Below the pieces are notes generated by a model. It saw only the letters and a program-made list of their open reading frames with translations, was not told where the DNA came from and did no database searches. A stretch of DNA of 64,000 nucleotides from Mycobacterium bourgelatii (GTDB lineage Bacteria > Actinomycetota > Actinomycetes > Mycobacteriales > Mycobacteriaceae): the NCBI RefSeq assembly GCF_010723575.1, contig NZ_BLKZ01000001.1:5704001-5768000 (forward strand), given 5' to 3'. How positions within the stretch are numbered: the stretch's first letter is position 1; each line of letters begins with the position of its first letter. The position numbers and the translations under genes were made by a program. Shown one piece after another: positions 43,039-52,559 of this stretch.

Positions 43039-43812
43039 CTATTTTGTGCCGTGCTTGCGGGACAGGAACGCCTGCATGTGCTGTTGCGGTTCTCCCGTCA
43101 GGTAGGAAAGCCCGAACTCCCGCTTACTGTCTTCGATCGCCGCTCGAACCGACAAATCGAACCATTTGTTGAGCAACCGCTTTTGTTGCCGGACGGCTTC
43201 CGGGCCGAACCCGGAGAGTCTTGCGGTGAGCTCACCGATGCGCGTGTCCAGAGCTTTGGCGGTTACGACCTCGTGGACAAAACCCCAGTCAGCGGCCGTG
43301 TTCGCACCGATCGTTTCACCGGTCAGCAGTAGCCAGGCTGAGCGCGACGCCCCGATCAACGCCGGCAGCAGCGCCGCATGAATCACCGAGGGGATTCCGA
43401 CCGCTACCTCGGGCATTCCGAACTTGGCACCGGACTCGGCAATCCGCAAATCGCAAGACGCCGCGACTTCCAAACCCCCGCCGAGGCACCAGCCCGAAAG
43501 TCGGGCAATGACGGGGACCGAGCATTCGCGAATCGCCTCACACAGACCGGCGAGCCGACCAATGAACACCTCCGCGCTGGATTGGTCGAGGGCGACCATT
43601 TCGTTGATATCCGCGCCACCGATGAACGCTTTGTCACCCGCCCCGCGGAACACCACGACCCGGATGTCACTGCCTTGACTGACGACCCGGAATGCGTGCG
43701 TCAGTTCCTCGATGGCCGGCGTGCCGATTATGTTCAGCGGCTCAGAGTTGATCAGTTCGATTGTGGTTACGCCACCGTCGTGACCGACTCTGACAAAACA
43801 GTTTTCCGTCAT
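43039..43812 (-). CDS. Enoyl-CoA hydratase/isomerase-family protein
   Basis: A 257-residue crotonase from ATG 43812 (AGGAAG ribosome site). The oxyanion-hole segments are DKAFIGGADINEM and GWCLGGGLEVAASCD. The second catalytic Glu position is GMPEVAVG, so only one of the usual Glu pair is clear. It acts on enoyl-CoA or related thioesters in fatty-acid or sterol breakdown. It is divergent from the LLM oxidoreductase at 43869. The frame back to 43836 only adds a leader. Confidence 0.92.
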   Translation of the reverse strand: MTENCFVRVGHDGGVTTIELINSEPLNIIGTPAIEELTHAFRVVSQGSDIRVVVFRGAGDKAFIGGADINEMVALDQSSAEVFIGRLAGLCEAIRECSVPVIARLSGWCLGGGLEVAASCDLRIAESGAKFGMPEVAVGIPSVIHAALLPALIGASRSAWLLLTGETIGANTAADWGFVHEVVTAKALDTRIGELTARLSGFGPEAVRQQKRLLNKWFDLSVRAAIEDSKREFGLSYLTGEPQQHMQAFLSRKHGTK

Positions 43813-43868
43813 ACGCTCTTCCTGACGTCCGGTCACATTGGCGATGGGCCGAGCCTAAGGGGTGGCGC

Positions 43869-44759
43869 TTGGAATTTTGGAGTGGCACAGCATTTTTGAA
43901 GACGGCCGAGTCCGTAGCAGTCGCGCGGATGCTCGACGACGCCGGATTCGACGGCGTGATTTGTGCCGATCACCTGATCTATCCCCGTGAACTCAGCTCG
44001 CCGTATCCATCGCCGACGGGCAAGCCGATGTGGCCGGCGGACACCGAATGGCCCGACTCCTGGGTGCTGATCGGAGCCATGGCCGCGGTCACCTCTCGGT
44101 TGCGGTTCACCAATGCCGTGTACGTCGCAGCGGCCCGGCCACTGGTCGAGGTGGCCAAGCAGGTGGCGACGGCGTCGGTGCTCTCCGGCGGCAGGGTGGC
44201 GCTGGCGGTGGGCGCGGGTTGGATGCGTGAAGAGTTCGAGCTCATGGGTCAGGATTTCGCCACGCGCGGCCGGCGACTCAACGAAATGATTCCGGCCCTG
44301 CGCGCGCTGTGGCGCGGGGGTTGGGTGTCGTGGGAAGGCGAGCACTACCAGGTGCCCGAAATGATGATCGAGCCGCACCCGGCCGACCCGGTCCGGATCC
44401 TGTGCGGCGGTGAGTCGGACGCGGCGTTACACCGAGCCGCACACTTGTGCGACGGCTGGGTCGGGACCGCCTACGCGTGGGACGACGCCGTGCGTTTCGT
44501 CACCGAGCTCAACCGCCTTCGTCGCGAATCAGACCGAAGCACAGAACCTTTCGAGATCATGCTGGCGCTGATGGAGCCTCCTTCGGTCGACCTGTTTCGG
44601 CGCGCCGAGGACATCGGGGTGACGGCGGTGATGTGTGCACCGTGGGCGGGTGCCGGCGAAGTCGTCGCGGGCGACCTCGAGGCGTTCGGTGCCGACGCCG
44701 CGCGATACCGGGCACCCATCGAGCGCTTCGCCAACGACATCGTCGCCAAGATGAGGTGA
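43869..44759 (+). CDS. Luciferase-like (LLM) F420-dependent oxidoreductase
   Basis: A 296-residue TIM-barrel protein of the bacterial luciferase-like superfamily. ADHLIYPRE, GGRVALAVGAGWMREEFELMG and RAPIERFANDIV are typical of the TIGR03619-like F420 group. It uses F420 or FMN to reduce a carbon bond or carbonyl; substrate unknown. It starts at TTG, 56 bp from the divergent crotonase gene, and ends 4 bp before the yaaA 3' end. Confidence 0.87.
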   Translation: MEFWSGTAFLKTAESVAVARMLDDAGFDGVICADHLIYPRELSSPYPSPTGKPMWPADTEWPDSWVLIGAMAAVTSRLRFTNAVYVAAARPLVEVAKQVATASVLSGGRVALAVGAGWMREEFELMGQDFATRGRRLNEMIPALRALWRGGWVSWEGEHYQVPEMMIEPHPADPVRILCGGESDAALHRAAHLCDGWVGTAYAWDDAVRFVTELNRLRRESDRSTEPFEIMLALMEPPSVDLFRRAEDIGVTAVMCAPWAGAGEVVAGDLEAFGADAARYRAPIERFANDIVAKMR

Positions 44760-44763
44760 TGGC

Positions 44764-45522
44764 TTACTGGCCCGGTCCCCCCGGAACCACAATGGTCAAG
44801 TCGTTCCCGGTGCGCTCCACGCGCATTCCGCTCCTGCGCGCCACGGCAGCGACCGCGGCCGCATCGTCGGGCTCAGCTCGGGTCATGGCGAGCGCGCGGG
44901 CCAAGCGTCCCTTGTGCGCCTTGTTGAAATGCGTGACCACAGTTCGTCGGCCATCGGGGTGCTCGGTCAGCACATCGGCCCGGATCGCGGCCGGCGCCTT
45001 TCCCAACGCCGCATAAGAGCCCGAGCGCAGATCGACAATCAAGTTTTCGGTGGCCAACTTGGCCAGCAATGGCTCGAGCAGGGGTCGCCACCGCGTCGCC
45101 AGGGTGGGCTGCCCCGGCAATTTCGAACTTGCCGAAAGCCGGTAGGCGGGCACCTGATCATCGGCGCGCAGCAGCCCGAACAGCGCCGACCCGACGCACA
45201 ATCGAGCACGTGCGCGCATCGCCTGCGCGCCCTTGAGCGAATCGAAATCCAGTGCGTCATAAAGCACGCCGGTGTAACGACGGATGGCGGGAAGCGTCGA
45301 CGCACTACGCAGCGAGGCGTTGCGCTCGATCTCGACGTCCTGCGAAGGCGACAGGCCCAGCGCCGACCTGCACGCTGCTGGATCGGCCGCCAAATCGACG
45401 AGTTCGGCGATGAGCGCAGACCGCAGCGGTCCCAATTCGGGGTTGCCGAGTTGCTCCAGTCGCAGCGGCGGCCCGTCGCCTCCGTCCCGCTTGGTCTCCG
45501 ACGGCGGTAGCAGCACAATCAC
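44764..45522 (-). CDS. yaaA: Peroxide-stress protein YaaA (UPF0246 family)
   Basis: A 252-residue YaaA/UPF0246 protein. It has MIVLLPPSETKRDGGDGPPL at the start, YTGVLYDALDF and the basic THFNKAHKGRLAR segment. In E. coli YaaA lowers intracellular iron under peroxide stress and binds DNA. It is convergent with the LLM gene. Confidence 0.93.
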   Translation of the reverse strand: MIVLLPPSETKRDGGDGPPLRLEQLGNPELGPLRSALIAELVDLAADPAACRSALGLSPSQDVEIERNASLRSASTLPAIRRYTGVLYDALDFDSLKGAQAMRARARLCVGSALFGLLRADDQVPAYRLSASSKLPGQPTLATRWRPLLEPLLAKLATENLIVDLRSGSYAALGKAPAAIRADVLTEHPDGRRTVVTHFNKAHKGRLARALAMTRAEPDDAAAVAAVARRSGMRVERTGNDLTIVVPGGPGQ

Positions 45523-45558
45523 GGGTGCAGACGTTAACGCACGTGGGTCGCGGAGCCG

Positions 45559-46827
45559 TCAGCCGGCGAAATCACCCGAGCCGAAACACAGCCATACCAG
45601 GTAGCCCTGGACCAAGACCATGACAAGACCCGTGCCAAGCACCGCTGCCCGCAGTCGCGGATGGTTGGCATAGATCGCCGCCAGCGCGATGTAGATGGTG
45701 AGGCAGGGCAAGGTGTAGCGGTGCACGGCGACGACACTGCTGATCATCTTGAAATACACGATGGCGACGATGCCGAAGATGCCCAGCGGGATGCCCTTAC
45801 TCCGGTATCTGATGATCAAATACAGAGAACCGGCAAGCAGCAACCCGATGCACATGAGGGGTATCGCGAAGTTGACGACAAGGTTGTCGTCAATCGGCCG
45901 ATCCCCGAGAAAAGCCCGAACTGTCTCCAGAACAGCATGTGAGATCGTACGAATGAAGTTCGGTTGGAACGAGTGAAAAGCCCACGAGTTCGTGGTGTGG
46001 TACGCGTGGAACATGGCGAACCAATCGCCGCGCACCAACCGCAAGAACAGCGCATACGCAAAGAAGCCGACCGGTGCCAGCAAAAAGAAACCGAGCTTAG
46101 GGTTGAAGGCCTTTCTGAGCTTCCACTCGTAGCTGCGTAGATATTCCAGCCCGCACAGACCAACGAACAGCATGGCCGGCAGGCGGGTGGCGGTCAATAG
46201 CGCGAGTGTCAGACCGACACACAGCCACCTGCGACGCAGGGCGAATACATACGCCCAGAACCCCAACGCAACGAAGAGCGGTTCGCTATAGAAGAGGTGC
46301 ATGAAAAACGCCGCCGGCGCCGCCAGAAAAAACGCCGCGCTCAGCCGCCGGTGTTCGTCGGGAACGAAATGCGTGGCAATGACGAACAATGCGGCTATCG
46401 CCAGCCACAAGCACACCGTGTTGACGACCAGTCCGATGAGCAATACAGGCACCAGGTGGAATGTCGCCGCCCAAATCGCCCCGACAACAAGTGGAAACAA
46501 CGGGTAGAACGCCGGCGACAACGGGTCATGCTCGTATTGGTGGTGTAAGACATCGAGATACGCCTTGCTGTCCCACAATTGCATGTGCCCCAGAAACGAC
46601 GTATGTCCAGGCATCAGAAATTCGGCGATGACGGTCAGCGCCACCTGCCAGGCTATGGCGATAACCAACGCCAGTCGCATATCCGCGCGGGACAACGACG
46701 AAAGAACACGCCGATTTCGCCCTACGGGCGCAGTTTCTGCCTCGGTTGCCGGGGCCTGGGTTGCCGGGGCCGTGGTTGCTAGAGTCCGGTCGCCATCGGC
46801 CGGCAGGACCGCCTGCTCCTGTTGCAT
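45559..46827 (-). CDS. Multi-pass membrane protein, PIG-V/GT-C mannosyltransferase-like
   Basis: A 422-residue membrane protein with about 9-10 helices. The N-terminal cytosolic segment is Ala/Pro/Thr-rich. The first outer loop has HMQLWDSKAYLDVLHHQYE, similar to the acidic loop of GT-C/PIG-V mannosyltransferases, followed by YPLFPLVVGAIW. Such enzymes use polyprenyl-phosphate mannose. ATG 46827 is chosen (MQQEQAVLPADG). It lies 36 bp after yaaA on the same strand. Family moderately sure, donor and acceptor unknown. Confidence 0.8.
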   Translation of the reverse strand: MQQEQAVLPADGDRTLATTAPATQAPATEAETAPVGRNRRVLSSLSRADMRLALVIAIAWQVALTVIAEFLMPGHTSFLGHMQLWDSKAYLDVLHHQYEHDPLSPAFYPLFPLVVGAIWAATFHLVPVLLIGLVVNTVCLWLAIAALFVIATHFVPDEHRRLSAAFFLAAPAAFFMHLFYSEPLFVALGFWAYVFALRRRWLCVGLTLALLTATRLPAMLFVGLCGLEYLRSYEWKLRKAFNPKLGFFLLAPVGFFAYALFLRLVRGDWFAMFHAYHTTNSWAFHSFQPNFIRTISHAVLETVRAFLGDRPIDDNLVVNFAIPLMCIGLLLAGSLYLIIRYRSKGIPLGIFGIVAIVYFKMISSVVAVHRYTLPCLTIYIALAAIYANHPRLRAAVLGTGLVMVLVQGYLVWLCFGSGDFAG

Positions 46828-46972
46828 GTGTTCTCCGTCGGTGGTCGAGGTTCTTGACGTTGGCGACCAGCGGCGGGGCCCTGTCAACCACTGCTACCTG
46901 TACCCACTCGGCGCGATCGACTCACGCGGATTGGGCAGAGTGTGATACGGCGGGCGCACTAGAATTCGGCCG

Positions 46973-47596
46973 ATGGCCACACGGCGCGGACGGCCCACCC
47001 AGTTGGAGGCGAGGAAGCTCGACCTCGCCGTGCGTGAGGCCGCCGTCGCGACGTTCCTCGAAATGGGTTATGCCGGAGCCACAATGGAGGCCATCGCCCG
47101 CGCGGCGGGCATCACGAAGCGGTCGCTGTACGCGCGGTATCCCGACAAGCGCGCCGTGTTCGCCGATGTAATCCCTTGGGCGCTAGCACGTTACACCGAC
47201 GACGCGGCCATCGAGGACATCGACGAAGACGACATGGAAGGCACCCTGCTAAGGCTCGGCCGAGCGGCGCTGGAGCGTGCCACACACCCCGAGAACGTGC
47301 GACTCAAGCGCATTGCCTTCAACGAGGCCGCGCTGTTCCCCGAGTTCAAGATCTCTGCGGAGTCGATGATGTGGGCGGGACGGCAGCGCGCCGTCACCGA
47401 AGTGCTGCGTCGCTACGCCGACCGCGGTGTCATCGACGTCGAGGACTTCGAACTTGCCGCCGAGCACTTCCTGGCGATGGTGGAGGCGGTGCCGGCCCGG
47501 ATGGCCGACTTTGGCGTGTTCCGGTCAAAGAAGCAGCAGGAACGCCACCTTCAATACGCGGTGCGACTGTTCCTGCGCGGGGTCATGCCCCGCTGA
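46973..47596 (+). CDS. TetR-family regulator of the ALDH/Rieske cluster
   Basis: A 207-residue TetR protein. The helix-turn-helix is at residues about 12-60 (LAVREAAVATFLEMGYAGAT; AAGITKRSLYARYPDKRAV), with a TetR C-terminal domain of the type paired with AefR. Its 3' end overlaps the convergent ALDH gene by 14 bp. It probably controls the ALDH-SDR and LLM-Rieske genes through the TATAC-N6-GTATA site at 49753 (inference). Confidence 0.9.
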   Translation: MATRRGRPTQLEARKLDLAVREAAVATFLEMGYAGATMEAIARAAGITKRSLYARYPDKRAVFADVIPWALARYTDDAAIEDIDEDDMEGTLLRLGRAALERATHPENVRLKRIAFNEAALFPEFKISAESMMWAGRQRAVTEVLRRYADRGVIDVEDFELAAEHFLAMVEAVPARMADFGVFRSKKQQERHLQYAVRLFLRGVMPR

Positions 47597-49025
47597 TCGA
47601 CTGGCTCACCAAATAGCCCTCGAGCCCCTCGCGACCCAACTCGCGGCCCCACCCGCTGTCCTTCACCCCACCGTAGGGTGCCAACGGATCCATGATGTAA
47701 CCCTGGTTCACGCCGAAGGATCCGGCGCGAATGCGTGCGGCGATACCGAGCCCGCGGTCGGTGTCGGCAGTGAACACCGCACCGGCCAACCCGTAGTCCG
47801 AATCGTTGGCGATGGCGATGGCGTCGGACTCGTCGCGATAAGGGATCACGGTCAGCACCGGGCCGAAGATCTCCTCACGCGCAATGCGCATGCTGTTGTC
47901 GGCGTCGGCGAAAAGGGTTGGCCGCACATACCAGCCGCGGTCGAGGCCGTCGGGCAAGTCGCTGCCGCCCACCACCAGGCGCGCGCCCTGACGCTGGCCG
48001 TCCTCGATGTACTCGCGCACCCTGGCCTGCTGCCGCTGGGCCACCAACGGGCCCTGCTGGGTGGTGGGATCGGCGGGATCACCTACCGTCAGCGCGGCCA
48101 GCTCGGCTTCCAGCGCGCCGACGAAATCGTCTGCGCGCGAGGCGGGTACGAGGACCCGGCTGAGCGCGTTGCACACCTGTCCGCTGTTGGCCAGACTCGC
48201 CATCTGGATCGCCTTCGCCGTCGTCGCGGGGTCTGCGTCCGCCAGCACGATCGCGGCCGATTTCCCGCCCAACTCGAGCGTGACTTGCTTTAGCCCCTGC
48301 GCGCAGGCGGTGGCCACCTGCCGCCCGGCGGCCGTCGAGCCGGTGAACGAAACCTTGTCCACGCCGGGGTGCGCCACCAGATGTGCGCCTGCGGCGCGGT
48401 CGCCGGGCACCACGTTGACCACCCCCGGTGGCAGGTCGGCCGACGCCACGATTTCGGCGAACAACAGTGCGTCAAGCGAGGATTCCTCGGCGGGCTTGAG
48501 CACCACGGTGCATCCGGCCAGCAGTGCGGGGACCACCTTGCCGATGGTGAGGAACTGCGGCATATTCCACGGCACAATCGCGGCGACGACACCGACGGGC
48601 AGCTTGGCGATGCGAATATCGCTGCCGTAGAAGCCCTTCCGCGCCTCTTTCCACGGGTATTCGCTGGCGACCTGCGCGTAGGCAGCCATCGCCATCAGGG
48701 GCAATTGAGCCTGGACCCGCTTGGAGAACGCGATGGGTGCGCCGATGGTCGCGGTGATGAGCTCGGCCATCTCGCCGCGCCGCTCCTTGTACGCGGCGGC
48801 CAGCCGCTGCACGGCGGCGATACGTTCCTCGGGCGCCATTCGCGGCCACGGCCCGTCGTCGAAGGCGGCACGAGCGGCGGCAACGGCGCGGTCGATGTCG
48901 GCGGGCGCGGCGGCGGGCGCCTGCCCGATCACCTCTTCGGTGTGCGGCGACGTGATCGTGATGGCGGCGTCCGTGCTGGGCGCCACCCACTGGCCGTCGA
49001 TCAGCAATTCGGTTCTGCGATACAT
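47583..49025 (-). CDS. Aldehyde dehydrogenase
   Basis: A 480-residue NAD-dependent aldehyde dehydrogenase. It has IVPWNMPQFL (oxyanion Asn), LELGGKSAA (general base Glu), NSGQVCNALSR (nucleophile Cys) and EEIFGPVLTV. ATG 49025 starts MYRRTELLIDGQWV; the longer frame reaching 49145 overlaps the SDR. It follows the SDR after 13 bp and is convergent with the TetR gene. Substrate unknown, but the neighbouring Rieske and LLM oxygenases suggest an aromatic or terpene-like catabolic route. Confidence 0.94.
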   Translation of the reverse strand: MYRRTELLIDGQWVAPSTDAAITITSPHTEEVIGQAPAAAPADIDRAVAAARAAFDDGPWPRMAPEERIAAVQRLAAAYKERRGEMAELITATIGAPIAFSKRVQAQLPLMAMAAYAQVASEYPWKEARKGFYGSDIRIAKLPVGVVAAIVPWNMPQFLTIGKVVPALLAGCTVVLKPAEESSLDALLFAEIVASADLPPGVVNVVPGDRAAGAHLVAHPGVDKVSFTGSTAAGRQVATACAQGLKQVTLELGGKSAAIVLADADPATTAKAIQMASLANSGQVCNALSRVLVPASRADDFVGALEAELAALTVGDPADPTTQQGPLVAQRQQARVREYIEDGQRQGARLVVGGSDLPDGLDRGWYVRPTLFADADNSMRIAREEIFGPVLTVIPYRDESDAIAIANDSDYGLAGAVFTADTDRGLGIAARIRAGSFGVNQGYIMDPLAPYGGVKDSGWGRELGREGLEGYLVSQSISGA

Positions 49026-49038
49026 GCTTACCCTCCAG

Positions 49039-49743
49039 TTAGGTGCAGCGTCCACCGTTGACGCCGAGGATCTGTCCGGTGATGTAACCGGCCTCCTCGG
49101 ACACCAGGAACGCGCACGCCGCCGCGATGTCTTCCGGCTGTCCAACCCGACCTACCGGCACCTTGGCGATGTTGTCTTCGATCGAACCGCCCAACAGACC
49201 CTTGGCTTCCGCCATCCGCAACATCGGGGTGTCGATGAAGCCCGGCGGCACCACGTTGGCCGTGATTCCGTGCGAACCATATTCCAGCGCAAGGGTTTTG
49301 GTGAGCCCGTTGACCGCTGACTTCGCCGCGACGTAGTGCGCCTGGTATGGCGAACCCGAATGGGTGCTCGACGAGGAGATGTTGACGATGCGACCCCAGC
49401 CGGCCTCAAGCATGTCCGGCAGCACCTCCTGGGTGACGTGGAAAACGCCGTTGAGATTCACATCGATGACCTTGCGCCACTCCTCGAACGTGATGTTGGT
49501 AAAGCGCCGGAACCCCGTCACCCCCGCCGCGTTGACCAGAATAGTGATGGGCCCCAACGCCGCGCGCACTCCGTCGAGCACACGGCGAACCTGCTCGCGA
49601 TCGGTGACGTCGGCGGCGTAGCTGAACTCGGTGTTCGCTTCCGTCAAATCGATGGTCGCGACGTGGTTTCCGTCCGCGCGCAGGCGCTCGGCGATGGCCT
49701 GGCCAATTCCCGAGGCACCCCCGGTGACCAGCGCTGCCTTCAC
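49039..49743 (-). CDS. Short-chain dehydrogenase (FabG-like)
   Basis: A 234-residue SDR. TGGASGIGQAIAERL is the cofactor loop, NAAGVTGF the structural motif, and NISSSSTHSG with YVAAKSAV the catalytic Ser and YxxxK. Divergent from the LLM gene at 49801 with 57 bp between, holding a palindrome. ALDH follows 13 bp downstream. Confidence 0.93.
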   Translation of the reverse strand: MKAALVTGGASGIGQAIAERLRADGNHVATIDLTEANTEFSYAADVTDREQVRRVLDGVRAALGPITILVNAAGVTGFRRFTNITFEEWRKVIDVNLNGVFHVTQEVLPDMLEAGWGRIVNISSSSTHSGSPYQAHYVAAKSAVNGLTKTLALEYGSHGITANVVPPGFIDTPMLRMAEAKGLLGGSIEDNIAKVPVGRVGQPEDIAAACAFLVSEEAGYITGQILGVNGGRCT

Positions 49744-49752
49744 GCCGTAAAA

Positions 49753-49768
49753 TATACAAAACCGTATA
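49753..49768. promoter_or_regulatory. Putative operator TATAC-N6-GTATA between divergent genes
   Basis: Perfect 5-bp arms with the spacer AAAACC, extended by A/T on both sides (AATATAC, GTATAAT). It is centred between the SDR and LLM starts, each about 15-35 bp away. This is a typical place for a TetR-type site; the TetR gene at 46973 is the likely binder. Confidence 0.6.
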
Positions 49769-49800
49769 ATTATGTAGCAACAGCGGGTACGCTATCGGCT

Positions 49801-50775
49801 GTGGACAGGCGTCCGTTCCGCTTTGCCGTCCAGGCCACCACGGCCTCAGATGCCCAGGGGTGGCGTGAGTTCGTCTGCAAGGTCGAGGATCTCGGCTATT
49901 CGTCCCTGTTCCTCGCCGACCACTATCTGGGTCCCGGCCCCGCACAGCGTGCTGCCCGTACCCCGCGGCAGGACTTGGCGCCCATCGCGGCCATCGCCGC
50001 CGCCGCGGCGCACACCACGGTCCTACGGGTGGGTTGCCGAGTGTTCTGCATCGACTATCACGTGCCCGCCGCCCTGGCCAAGGAGGCGGCGACCCTGGAC
50101 CTGTTGTCGGACGGCCGCTTCGAACTGGGCATCGGCGCGGGCTGGAGCGCTGACGAGTACGACGCGATGGGTTTGACGTTCGAGACCCCGGCACGACGCA
50201 TCGCCAAACTCAAGGAGGTCGTGGCGCTGATCAAGGCGCACTGCGGCGACGGCGAACTGGACCGCTCCGGTGAGTACGTGAACGTGCACGGCTACCAGGG
50301 AACTCCCCCACCGGTGCAGCGCCCGCATCCGCCGATCATGATCGGTGGCGGCGGCAGGCGGATACTGAGCTACGCCGCACATGAGGCCGATATCGTCAGC
50401 ATCAACACCGTGCCGTTCACGGCGCGTAACGAGGACGGCCTCACTCCGCAGCAAGAGGCCGTTCGCCGCATCGAGTACGTGCGCTCGGCCGCGGGTCCGC
50501 GTCTGGCGGACCTCGACATCGAAAGCTCGCCGTTCTTCGTCTCGGTCACCGACGACGCGAGCGCCGTCCAGGACGCCTACGAGCGCATGGCCACCAAGAG
50601 TGGGATGGACCCCGAGGTGTTGCGCGACCATCCCAACGTCCTGGTCGGGACCGCCGACGCCATCGTCGAGACCCTGCAGGAACGCCGCGAGAGCTACGGC
50701 ACCAACTACGTGACCGTGCCGCAACGGCACGCGGAGAAGTTCGCACCGGTCGTCGCACAGCTGACGGACACCTGA
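49801..50775 (+). CDS. Luciferase-like (LLM) F420-dependent oxidoreductase
   Basis: A 324-residue luciferase-superfamily protein starting at GTG 49801 (MDRRPFRFAVQATTASDAQG). The motifs SLFLADHYLGPGP, DLLSDGRFELGIGAGWSADE and PPIMIGGGG point to the F420-dependent group. The frame open from 49336 is the antisense of the SDR and is ignored. It heads a + strand transcript with the Rieske gene 29 bp later. Confidence 0.9.
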   Translation: MDRRPFRFAVQATTASDAQGWREFVCKVEDLGYSSLFLADHYLGPGPAQRAARTPRQDLAPIAAIAAAAAHTTVLRVGCRVFCIDYHVPAALAKEAATLDLLSDGRFELGIGAGWSADEYDAMGLTFETPARRIAKLKEVVALIKAHCGDGELDRSGEYVNVHGYQGTPPPVQRPHPPIMIGGGGRRILSYAAHEADIVSINTVPFTARNEDGLTPQQEAVRRIEYVRSAAGPRLADLDIESSPFFVSVTDDASAVQDAYERMATKSGMDPEVLRDHPNVLVGTADAIVETLQERRESYGTNYVTVPQRHAEKFAPVVAQLTDT

Positions 50776-50804
50776 CGACACGAAGAGAACCAAGGAGCGA
50801 AGTC

Positions 50805-52113
50805 GTGACGAGCATCCAGCAGAAGCTGGCCACCGGCCGCGGCAAGTTCACCCCCGAATATCCCGAGCTGGGCACCGGTCCGGTGGACTATGAGGACTCG
50901 ATATCCGAGGAGTTCTTCGCCGCCGAACGCAAGGCGGTCTTCGAGCGCTCTTGGCTGTGCGTTGGCCGACTGGAACGCCTGCCGCGCAAGGGTTCCTACT
51001 TCACCCGCGAGCCGCCGACCCGGCTGGCGTCGATTGTGATCACCCGCGATCTGGACGACAACATCTACGCGTTCCACAACGTGTGCGCACACCGTGGCAA
51101 CAAGGTGGTCTGGCAGGAGCACCCGCAGCAGGAGTCGTCGGGCAACTGCCGCGCGTTTGCCTGCAAGTACCACGGCTGGCGGTACGGCCTCGACGGCGTG
51201 GTCAACCACGTCACCAACGAGGACCAGTTCTTCGACTTGGACAAGAGCAAACTGCGCATGCCGCCGGTGCACTGCGAGGTGTGGGCGGGCTTCATCTTCA
51301 TCAATCTGACGCCCGAGAAGGACGGCCCCCCGGCGCCGCTGCGAACCTTTCGGCGAAGGCCTGCTTGGGCTGGAGGCGTATCCGTTCCACTTGATGACGC
51401 AGCGCTACGGGTTCGCCACCCGGATCAACGGCGACTGGAAACTGGCCGTCGACTCGGTGTGCGAGTGGTACCACCCGCCCTACGTGCACGGGCGCTTCAT
51501 CCACCCCGACGTCGCCAAAGCGGAGAAGATGGTGCCACCGGTGGACGCCTACCACTACGAGTTGTTCCGCCCGCACATGCTGACCTCGGTGCCCGGCCCG
51601 CCTGTGTTGCCACCACGCGAAGCGGGCACCGCCGGCGAGGCACGCCAAGACCAGCGCTGGGTGTACAAGCTGTTCCGCGCAGGCCTTTTCGGCCCAGACG
51701 ACGTCCCCGACATCGGGCCGCTGCCCGGGTTCCTCAACCGGGGCAACATCGCCTCCTGGGGCAACGACCAGTTCTGGATCTTTCCGAACATCTCGATCCA
51801 GATCTGGGCGCGCAACTACTACATCACCTACACGTATTGGCCCGAATCCGTCGACAGCCACATCTACGAGATCGACATGTACTTCGTGCCGCCGGCCAAC
51901 GCGCACGAACGCCTGGCCCAAGAACTGGTGGTGGACAGCACCATCGAGTTCGCCATGCAGGACGTCAACACCATCGAGGCCACGCACTCGGCACTAAAGA
52001 CCCGGGCGCAGAACACCTTTCACCTGTCCGACCAGGAACTGCTTATCCGGCAGTTTCACCGGGTCATCCGCGACACCGTGACCCAGTACCAGTCGGAGAC
52101 AGCCCAACCATGA
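50805..52113 (+). pseudogene. Rieske ring-hydroxylating oxygenase alpha subunit, frameshifted
   Basis: From GTG 50805 the N-terminal half has an intact Rieske centre (HNVCAHRGNKVV ... CKYHGWRY). The frame is then lost near 51348-51352. The C-terminal half continues in the next frame (FGEGLLGLEAYPFHLMTQRY) to 52113, with the mononuclear iron ligands in DSVCEWYHPPYVHG. Joining them needs removal of one base, e.g. the C at 51351. It is either a sequencing error or a recent pseudogene, since both halves are otherwise well conserved. The intact enzyme would dihydroxylate or hydroxylate a ring or alicyclic substrate. Its end overlaps the next start (ATGA). Confidence 0.82.
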
Positions 52114-52445
52114 TTGAACATCAACTCCCGGAAGGATTTTCGGAACTGGAGCCGTGGGTTTCGGACTGGGCGTTGCCCACCCGGGCCGAACGCTACGCGG
52201 CGCGACTGCAGCGGCCATACCCGGAGTTGGTGGCGTTCCACGACGCGGTCGCGCCACACGCCGAGCGGGCGATCGCCTACCTCGACGAACTCGACATCAA
52301 CGACCTGCCACCGGAAGCGGCCCGGCTGATGCACCTGCTGTATTCGCTGATCCTGGTGTCCTATGCGGTCAATGTCTTCAAGCAGAACCGCATCCCGGAC
52401 TCCGGCGCCGCCTTCTTCGAGATGGTGGCCGAACCGACGGTGTGA
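52110..52445 (+). CDS. Small conserved protein downstream of the Rieske gene
   Basis: A 111-residue protein (MIEHQLPEGFSELEPWVSDW) whose ATG overlaps the Rieske stop by 4 bp. It is helical and acidic, with PEAARLMHLLYSLILVSYAV near the middle. The coupled translation suggests a partner of the oxygenase. No family is certain. Confidence 0.72.
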   Translation: MIEHQLPEGFSELEPWVSDWALPTRAERYAARLQRPYPELVAFHDAVAPHAERAIAYLDELDINDLPPEAARLMHLLYSLILVSYAVNVFKQNRIPDSGAAFFEMVAEPTV

Positions 52446-52559
52446 TCGTCGTTATCCAATTTCGGCAAATTTCGCGCCATGAGGTTGCATATCGATTGAT
52501 GCGGCTACCCGTGGTCAAAGACCGCCTTTGTGGTGGGCTGGCACTGAGCGGGAAGGTCG

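Noticed and set aside
49336..49800. N-terminal extension of the LLM oxidoreductase frame
   Set aside because: Antisense to the SDR gene; the luciferase-like domain starts at GTG 49801.
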